Source: Anniella stebbinsi
Taxonomy: Eukaryota; Chordata; Lepidosauria; Squamata; Anniellidae
NCBI GenBank assembly: GCA_029215795.1
Contig: JARDYH010000002.1
Span: forward strand, 203,027,810-203,091,809
Length of the DNA: 64,000 bases
Direction of reading: 5' to 3'
Made by a program: the position numbers and the translations under genes. How positions within the stretch are numbered: position 1 is the first letter of the stretch; each line of letters begins with the position of its first letter. The notes under the pieces are model-generated. The model worked only from the letters and a program-made list of their open reading frames with translations, had not been told where the DNA came from and searched no databases. This document shows positions 56,940 to 64,000 of this stretch, in pieces.

Positions 56940-57232
56940 TTCAGCTTAAAAAGAATCTGTTTTATAATCTCTGCTTGAGGGCCAATGTCTGCAATATTAT
57001 TCGGGAGGCAGAAAATGCTACAACTTTTAAATGCCTCCTGAAGACACACCTTTTTTACACAGGCTTTTCCTGGTTTTTAATGTAGCTCGTTTTACACTGG
57101 TTTTTAAAAAACTTTTTAATGTTTAAATTTATATTGTTATTCTTATAGTTTTCAATTGTGCACTGCCCAGAGAGCTTTGGCTGATGGGCAGTATAAAAAT
57201 TAAATAAATAAATAATAATAATAATAATAATA
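56940..57232 (+). mobile_element. L2-type LINE 3' end with AAT tail
   Basis: AAAATGCTACAACTTTTAAATG and CCTCCTGAAGACACACC give the end of the ORF (a FK-LLKTHLF-like reading). AATTGTGCACTGCCCAGAG, TTTGGCTGATGGGCAGTATA and (AAAT)n/(AAT)n follow. This is the usual L2 terminus. Confidence 0.8.
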
Positions 57233-59896
57233 GCTAAAAATATGTCACATCATATTCAGGCTACATTTCAACATGTTCATTAATTTGAAGAAATTAAACC
57301 AAACCAAACCTCAACTTTCTACTGGGTGTTGGCCATACACAAAAGAAATGCCCAGGATCATTAGTAGGCGAGAGAAAGAGCAAACATTTCAATGAAAACT
57401 TCTGCAGCTGTTGCTTACTCCAAAAGTCGCATGTATTAAGTTATTGTCCCTGATGGTAATGCCCAGAGTGCGGGTAATTGCAGTTCATGTCACCCTGTTC
57501 ATGAGCTGCTCTGCATTGTTGACACATGCACCCCTGGAGGGCAGCCACACTTCACTGGACTTCTAGAGACTGGTTCAGCTGTGTCATTCTTGCCTAAATC
57601 TATTTGCTGGTGCTGCTCTCAGCTTACCAAATGTGAAGTACATTTAAGTGACTTATTTGAAGAAAGCAATTCCTGTGCTGGGCCACCTTAATGTGCTGAT
57701 GACACATGACACATAGACTTACAGAATTCCCATACCGTGAACAAAATGTGGCACTAGGTTATTGAAATCCTTACTTTAAATCTGTAGCAGAAGGTTAGGC
57801 AGAGTCACGTCGCAGGATAATGCAGCTTTTTCATGTTGTTAAACCAAGTCTTCTCTGGGTTAGCAGGAAACAATTCAGTTCAATCCAACTACCAATTAAA
57901 TTAAATTAGCATTGTGGCAATAAGAGGATGCACAAAATCTTGAGACAGAAAAGCATCGATAATATACTCAGCTGATATTGTGCTAGCGTTAATTTAAAAG
58001 CAAATGCTTCAGCACAGGGAAATGTGTTCTTCTCTTCCATGTTTTGTCCTTGGGATGGAAGGAAAGAAATTCATAGGAATATGCATGGAATGTTGCCATT
58101 AATCTTTCAGTTATTTTTCTCCTTGTCTAAGAGGATCATCAGACAAACATTTTATCGCACACTTGCGACTGGCCACTCATGGTTCTTCATGGGACATTTT
58201 GACGACACAGTGATCCTCCTGCGCGTCTCCTGCTCCATTTGCCAGATTTCCTGTTTTAAAATAAGCATCAGAAAACCCGACTTAAAAAAAAAACAAGTTG
58301 GGAGTTGTCAGGATTTTCTGCCATGTGCAGGAAAGTTTGGCTATAAAGGGCTCTGTTCCCATTGTTCTATTGGGGCCACGTGGTCTCTTCACACTTCCCC
58401 GTGTAATTGGAGCTCGTCCCCAATGCGGAAGTGAAGTGGGGAGGAGAGCAATGGTCGTGCATTCATACTAATGATAGCAAAAGCTTTCCATTCAAACATG
58501 ATCATAATTCATGATCATAATAAGTCCTATTAGCGGGAATTAACCCCCCCAACCCCCCCACTCCAAAACCCCTTTCAATTATCATCAAACAAGAAGTCTT
58601 TTCAACTTACTTCTTGACCTTTAAGGCATAGAAAGAGACCTGAAACCCATTTTACATTTCAGAAATCTTTCCCACATACATCAAGTAGATGCAGCTGAGA
58701 ATGTGAAACCCTTCAGTTAGTGATAAAGGCCATTTTGCCTGGAAGGTATCGGCTCAATAGAACCAAATGATGCATACTTCCATACACCTCATTTGTCTTT
58801 GTCATGTAATATGTTTGAGATTCTTCCTCCTTGAGGCTGATGACCTCACAACCCCCTTTTCTTTCTACCAAGATCTCAGACTCCATTCTTGGTTCTTCTG
58901 AAAAGAGGAGAGAGAAGGGGGAGAGGAAGGGAGAGATCATTAGTGATTACAGCTCGTTTTGGGAAATTGAGTCATTCTGTCTTCTGATCCCTGAGGATAA
59001 CTGGTTAATAACTTCAGAAAGGCAAGGTAAGGGAGACAGCTCAGTAAAGAAACCCCACAAACCCCTCAAATCACAGGTTTATCAGTTTTCAACTGTGGCA
59101 CTTGAATTTTTCCTGGAAAAACTAATAACTCGGAAGATACTAGCCTGAAATTGTCTGGAAGACATGGGTGTGTTTTTTAATCAACAGAATTTAAACTCTA
59201 TTTCTTCCTGACCTAGTATCAAGCCTTTATATGACACAACTATCACATAAGGCCACTATTTCTTTTTTTAAAAATAATGTTGGTGGCCAAAGTTAACTCA
59301 ATTTTAAACATCATTTACTATTATTAGAGAATGCTTTCACACATATATAATCTCCAGAATTGCTGCTGGCTTAGTTAGGGAAGAAGACCTTCTCTAGAAA
59401 GTTCCTTTTACTAACTATTCTCCACTATAATCTAAAATCATAGAAGTTAAGTTGAGTTTTATTTATCATTTCATTCTCAGTTTCAGCTGAGGGTTAACAT
59501 ACTGGGTTGTGTTAAGAGTAGCTTCGCTAAAACCAATGGGACTTAAGTTGATCATGATTTATTTGTCCCATTGAGTTTAATAGATCAGCTCTAAGCCTGA
59601 CTAAGAATGGATCCAACTAATTTATTTTGTAAATGGTGGTTGTAAAAAAAAAAAAGTAGCATTAAACACAAAATAAAAAGCCATTTATCCAGAGTTTGAT
59701 GATTATTACTATTGCCTCAATGCATATTTATAACACGTATATATAGCAGTGTATATTACTTGGTCCCCCAGAATTCAAATTTCTCTTGTTCATACCATCA
59801 GCTGCATTATGAATTGTGTTGTGTGTCATTTTCCCCAAAATGTTGTTCTCTTATTACTATGTGGACTGAGCTTCTCAGCATGCACAGGTCAACAAG
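57233..59896. other. Unassigned AT-rich DNA
   Basis: No repeat except a short-repeat fragment near 59515-59610 (CCAATGGGACTTAAGTTGA). The 136-codon frame at 58024-58434 has no domain or codon pattern that supports a gene. Confidence 0.45.
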
Positions 59897-59898
59897 GA

Positions 59899-60269
59899 TA
59901 TGCAGGTTGCTTACCTGTAACCATAGTTCTTCAAGTGGTCATCTGTGCATTCACACATATGGGCTCTGCACCTGCGTGGAGCCTGTCTCGGAAACTTCTA
60001 TAGTTAAGGCAAATGTTTTTGGCGGGAACCCCTCCTCCACTGTCTACTGACTCCACGTTCCCGCCTTTCTCCTCAGTTCCAAGAGACCGACTTGCTGGCC
60101 CCATAACTAGGAGAGAAACCGCTCGGTATCGACAGTACATTTGCATCGACACCAAAGCGGGGATGGTGGGTGGGTTGTGTGAATGCACAGATGACCACTC
60201 GAAGAACTATAGTTACAGGTAAGCAACCTGCATTTCTTCTTCGTGGTCTCTGTGCATCACACATGTGGG
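59899..60269. repeat. Inverted repeats at the DIRS 3' end
   Basis: 59899-59957 (ATATGCAGGTTGCTTACCTG ...) and 60176-60233 (... CAGGTAAGCAACCTGCAT) are inverted copies of about 58 bp with very few mismatches, 218 bp apart. Part of the first also recurs in direct orientation at 60236-60269 (TGGTCTCTGTGCATCACACA). The multiple inverted and direct copies fit the split terminal repeats of DIRS elements. Confidence 0.8.
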
Positions 60270-60599
60270 CGATTAACAAACTAAATTCCTGGTGGAGGGT
60301 AAGTGTAGATCAATGTTCCCTCACAAGACAATGGAATTGCTTGCCCCAAATTGCAGTTTGTCCTGGTACAAACAATCAAGTGGTAGCATGTAATGAAGTT
60401 AAAGGACTTATACCAAATAGCTGCCTTACATAAGTCCGGGATCGACAATCCCCTGCTAAAGATACAGACTTCGATGCACTGCGCATCGACTTAGCTGTTA
60501 CGGACCAATGAGTTGCAAGCCCTCAACTCGTAGGGCAGTTTAATAGTATGTACAATCCACTCCGCAAGTCATTGCAACTCTTGCGTCTTATGAAATTTG

Positions 60600-60900
60600 T
60601 CAGTTCTAGCCCTGTGTGGAAGCCCAGGTAGAGTGCATCAATACTGAGGCAGCTAATTCACTCGATCTGCGTAGTGTTGATATAGCCATCAGAAAACAAC
60701 TTTCTAAGAAAATTAATGTGATATCTGAAGGTGCCATTGGTTTAACTGGTTTCAATGTCAGAGATTGTGGCATGACAGAGAAACTCCATGCCAGAATGAA
60801 ACTCCTAATTAGAGGAGCCAGATTTGTAATGCCCAGAGGAACCCCCTAACAACGGGGTTGGTGCAAAAACAGGTAAACCAGTCAAATACCCGCATATCGA
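60600..60900 (-). pseudogene. DIRS tyrosine-recombinase remnant
   Basis: Minus-strand readings in more than one frame give TNPVVRGFL, then a block ending SLTLKPVKPMAPSDI, then FLMAISTLRRSSELAAS. The last matches the first catalytic box of DIRS recombinases (-LAITSARR-SEL-AL), including its catalytic Arg. The downstream HxLR and Tyr boxes were not found; the sequence degrades after 60600. Confidence 0.7.
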
Positions 60901-61689
60901 CCACTATTTTAACCCTATAGTGTATAGGGGGTGTAAAGTGTAAGGACATCGTTAAGGAGGCTGAATGGGGCTTGAGGCCCTGAAGATCCATGTATTTAGA
61001 AAAAAATCCCATTATGCAGTATATGACTTCTTCGGTGCCAAGCTACAGGCTGGATGAAAAAATGGAATCGACTTCATGTCGAAAATAGTTACGGTATTGC
61101 ATATGCAGGGGCGTAAACTACGGGGGGGGGGGGGAGGCGGATTTCCCAAAGGGGGCAATGCCCAACCAAGTAACATCAGTAAGCTCACAGCTTGACTGAC
61201 AGATTCCTCAGTCAGTCTCCAGTTGTCTGTATTCTTATGTGTTTGGAGGCAGTCTAAATTACATCCAAGCACATCCTGCTTCCTCATCAGCTGCCCAGCA
61301 GATCTCCTTGCAAGACAAAAGCCACTCTCCTGTTGTATCAGGGTCAGGCTTTCCCAGATTCATTTTCTTCTACCCACTCAGGTGCTGTAAGACAAAAGAT
61401 TGCCCATTTAGGAATTACAGTCTGGGTACATCTTGATGAGAGTTTTGCCCCCGGTCGGGGTGTATCCGGAGTGGCAGCAGGTCATCTATATGATGCAGCT
61501 GGCATCCCGAAGCCATCCAGGAGCAAATCCCTCAAGCTCCGGTTTTAAAAAGTCGGGTACTTACCATGCCTTTTTTATCTTCGGAGCTGCAGCAGAGCTG
61601 ATGGTAACCCGATTGGTCGCCATTGGCTGATATCTTCAGAAGTAGAGTGAGCCACACCTGTCTCAGCCACCAAGGGGTGACTATGATGG

Positions 61690-62170
61690 AGACTGTGTGA
61701 ACTACACAATATTAATATTATCATATCACAGTATTCATGGAATGAGAGGAAAAATGAGGGCTGCAAAGACATTCCCAGTTGAACAGGAAAGTGTTTGTAT
61801 GAGGACTTGAGATGGGGGAGGAAGTGGGAAAAGGCATGCCTCATAGCAAATAGTCTGTGCAAGTACACCGATGTAGGGTTGTTAGATCCAGGGTGAGTCT
61901 GGATTCTGTGTTCACTATGAGGCCCAAAGAGCTCAATAAATTGAGTAGTCACCCTGCCTTCGATAGCATTTCCTTCGAGGATGCCACCAGAAGCCAGTTG
62001 TCTAAATATGGGTAGATTTCTACCCCTTGAAGGCAAATGAACGGAAGGACCAGTGCCATACATTTTGTAAATACTCTGGGGCAGGGCTTTATGTGTCATC
62101 AGAAGTTTGTGGTTCTGATGTACGTATGGAACCATCTCAAATCCAGAACAAGTTTAAAAGATCTGTAGAG
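61690..62170 (-). pseudogene. DIRS reverse-transcriptase remnant, YLDN at the active site
   Basis: The minus strand reads LLYRSFKLVLDLRWFHTY (the ILDLRWLN box) at about 62110-62165. Directly downstream, in another frame, come CPRVFTKCMALVLPF, GVEIYPYLDNWLLVASSKEM and SLGLIVNTESRLTL. YPYLDDWL is the DIRS RT signature; the second Asp is Asn here. The segment normally between the two blocks (with the LKDAYLHVPI-like box) is missing, an internal deletion. Confidence 0.8.
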
Positions 62171-62179
62171 GAGTGGACC

Positions 62180-62437
62180 AAAAATTAAATCAGAGAATGA
62201 TATAGGTCTTCCAAAGGAGGCTCCACTCTGTACAGCTACCCCATCAACAGGCGATGCAGAAGAGAGCAATGTTGAGTCCGACTGAGAGCTCTCTAAGGAT
62301 TGAGGGGAATCAGGTTTAGTTCTATGATTAAACCCATCTTCTCCAAGCTGACCTTTTTGACACCCCACAGAGTGGGGCTGGGAAGGAGAAGAGCTAGGTG
62401 GACGTACTGACGCATTCACGACGGTATCATGAGTCAA
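62180..62437 (-). pseudogene. DIRS gag C-terminal remnant
   Basis: The frame 62099-62437 contains a Ser-rich stretch ending SASPVDGVAVQSGASFGRPI, followed by SFSDLI and then, without the usual spacer, the RT box LDLRW. This junction points to a deletion joining the end of gag to RT. Confidence 0.55.
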
Positions 62438-62936
62438 TGGTTGAGCCCTGTGGACAGGTCACAATGACAGTGATCTTGGTAGAGCTAGAGGGAGTTGCGA
62501 GAAAACTTCCTCCAGTGGCAATCGTGATACCGATGGAGCTGCTCAGTATCGAGAAAAGCATATATACCAATATAGAAGTTGGTATCGATGCCTGGTACGG
62601 GAGTTACGGGTCCATTGCAAGAGGTGTCCCTCTCATAACTGATGCCAATCTCTGTACTGGTATGGCATTCTCGGGGGAGGTAACCCAGTTGAAGTTTTGT
62701 CCCTCTTTTTTTTTTTTTTTAACAGGGACCCGAGAATGATGCCCCTAGACATCACAGGCATAAAAACTCTCTCTGTTGAAATCATAGCACTCCAATTATA
62801 GCAGCTCTAGGGAGCAGCCCTGTAATTGGCAGCTAGCCTGTAATGGCTGTGCTAATTAACTTGGTGGAGAGATGTCTACTTCAAGCTGCATGTTAGCATC
62901 TCTTCTTGGTACCAAGAGATTGGTACCAAAAGAGGC

Positions 62937-63310
62937 AGTTGAGTCTCACCCTTTGATGTCAATTCTGCCTGCTAGACATCTCATCTTGACGTCAAAGCTG
63001 CATGTTAGACATCTCATTTTGGTACCAAGAGCTCTGCACCAAGGAGCTCGGTACCATGGAGCTCGGTACCAAGGAGCTCGGCACCAAGGAGCTCGGCACT
63101 ATGGCACTCGGCACCGAGGAGCTCGGCACCATGGAGCTCGGCACCAAGGAGCTCGGCACCAAGGAACTCGGTACCAATGAGCTCAGCACCAAGGAGCTCG
63201 GCACCCAGGAGCTCGGTACCAAAGGAGGCAGTTGAGTTTCACCCTGTGATGTCGATTCTGCCTGCTAGATGTCTCATCTTGACGTCAAAGATGCATGTTA
63301 GAAGCTCCAG
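62937..63310. repeat. 15-bp minisatellite flanked by 80-bp duplicated blocks
   Basis: About 63030-63226 is a tandem array of GGTACCAAGGAGCTC-type units, GGCACC alternating with GGTACC. The flanking blocks 62937-63022 and 63229-63308 are near copies (GCAGTTGAGTCTCACCCT, GATGTCAATTCTGCCTGCTA, CATCTTGACGTCAAAGCTG). All frames are open because 15 is a multiple of three, giving pentapeptide repeats (ELGTK on plus, VPSSL on minus). Confidence 0.88.
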
Positions 63311-63444
63311 TATCGAGAGCTTAGACCTCAGTACCGAAGGAGCCAGTTAAGTCATCGCTGCCAAAGGGGCCACCCTTGGTATCGAGGAGGGGGGGCTAAC
63401 AGCTGCAGAGGAGTTGAAACCTGGTCTCTCTCTAGCTGTAGAAA

Positions 63445-64000
63445 CACAGGTAGAGAGTATCCAGATGTTGGAAGATCGGAATGACCACTGGTTAGGGTGG
63501 GGGTCCAAAGACACTGAGGGGCTCTCATCCATAGAATCGCTCCAAGCGATCAGTCCCCAGAAGTCTTATGAAACCTGGCCTTCTTAGATATCCCTTTCAC
63601 TGTAGAGACAGCTAGGGAGCATCCAAACATTGGACGATCAGAATGACCCTTCATCAGAGTCAGGGTCCGAGGACACAGAGGGGCTCTCCTCTGTAGAATC
63701 GCTCCATGCGATCAGTCCCAGAAGGCTCCTGCCTTCTTAGATATCCCTCTTGCTGTAGATACAGCCTGGGGAGCATCCAAATGTTGGAAGATCGGAATGA
63801 CCCTTCATAATAGCATCAGGGTCCAAGGACGCAGAGGGGCTCTCCTCCGTAGAATCGCTCCATGCGATCAGCCCCAGAAGGCTCCTGCCTTCTTAGATAT
63901 CCCTCTTGCTGTAGATACAGCCTGGGGAGCATCCAAATGTTGGAAGATCGGAATGACCCTTGGTCAGAGTCAGGGTTCGAGGATGCAGAGGGGCTCTCCT
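63445..64000 (-). repeat. Tandem repeats of about 156 bp within the gag-like region
   Basis: The word GATCGGAATGACC (or GATCAGAATGACC) occurs at 63474, 63636, 63790 and 63946, giving periods of 162, 154 and 156. Each unit also has GGGGCTCTCCTCYGTAGAAT, GCTCCATGCGATCAG and CCTTCTTAGATATCCCT. The units continue past the window edge. On the minus strand one reading gives SSNIWMLP then QQEGYLRR in each unit. Confidence 0.85.

Larger units (their letters stand above)
59897..64000 (-). mobile_element. Decayed DIRS-type (tyrosine-recombinase) retrotransposon, partial
   Basis: On the minus strand, in order from the right edge: a gag-like region with tandem repeats (62180-64000), an RT remnant (about 61690-62170), a tyrosine-recombinase remnant (about 60600-60900) and inverted repeats (59899-60233). 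DIRS elements have this gag-RT-recombinase order and inverted, not direct, terminal repeats. Stops, frame changes and deletions are spread throughout, so the copy is dead. The 5' end lies beyond the window. Confidence 0.75.

Noticed and set aside
58024..58434. 136-codon plus-strand frame as a possible novel gene
   Set aside because: No recognised domain, no splice context, no conserved composition; length is compatible with chance in 64 kb.
63002..63235. Pentapeptide-repeat protein (ELGTK on plus, VPSSL on minus)
   Set aside because: A 15-bp minisatellite opens all six frames; the element it belongs to is dead and its gag would lie on the minus strand.
63445..64000. CRISPR-like array
   Set aside because: Units are contiguous 156-bp tandem repeats without short repeats and unique spacers, in a eukaryotic retrotransposon.

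Overview
The window looks like vertebrate nuclear DNA, most probably from a squamate reptile (lizard or snake). The evidence is the mix of repeats: CR1-like LINE 3' ends, L2-like LINE ends, an R4/Dong-type LINE end, a DIRS-type tyrosine-recombinase retrotransposon, a Helitron helicase fragment, many hAT-like foldback elements with 8-bp target duplications, and dense microsatellites. No species can be named from sequence alone. I found no host protein-coding exon, no tRNA or rRNA gene and no CRISPR array. The open reading frames present are short and sit in simple repeats, palindromes or decayed transposons. The window is best read as intergenic or deep intronic DNA.

Layout. 0-2.4 kb: a 1.58-kb GC-rich foldback transposon (222-1800) with an exact 8-bp target duplication, a truncated relative, and a near-perfect 186-bp palindrome. 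2.4-10.9 kb: AT-rich DNA with a LINE RT remnant (3855-4187), three foldback elements and a CR1-like 3' end. 10.9-13.5 kb: a second long foldback transposon (10933-11982) with exact 8-bp duplication, microsatellites and an intact 378-bp element. 13.5-25 kb: LINE ends, three members of a 295-320-bp foldback family, and a compound microsatellite at 22.2-22.5 kb. 25-34.1 kb: a nest of insertions. One LINE end is split by a 2.3-kb hAT-like element, which itself contains a 320-bp foldback element. The same LINE is split again by a 1.28-kb element full of dimeric repeats. 34-47.5 kb: LINE ends, composite repeats, an R4-type LINE C-terminus (38.3-38.9 kb), a Helitron helicase C-terminus (about 40.0-40.1 kb) and a long stretch without recognised repeats. 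47.5-48.2 kb: a third GC-rich foldback element carrying a 30-bp perfect palindrome centred on a consensus CRE. 49-57.3 kb: LINE ends and two MITE-like elements. 59.9-64 kb: a decayed, minus-strand DIRS-type element (gag repeats, RT with YLDN in place of YLDD, tyrosine recombinase, inverted repeats) that runs off the right edge.

The most interesting observation is that three foldback elements (222-1800, 10933-11982, 47541-48219) carry the same interior design. It is a GC-rich palindrome with a CRE or CRE-like centre and consensus-like 5' splice-donor motifs (AGGTAAG) facing outward on both sides. The third has different terminal inverted repeats from the first two. This could be a transposon-borne bidirectional promoter with exported splice donors. 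That function is inference; the sequence pattern is direct.
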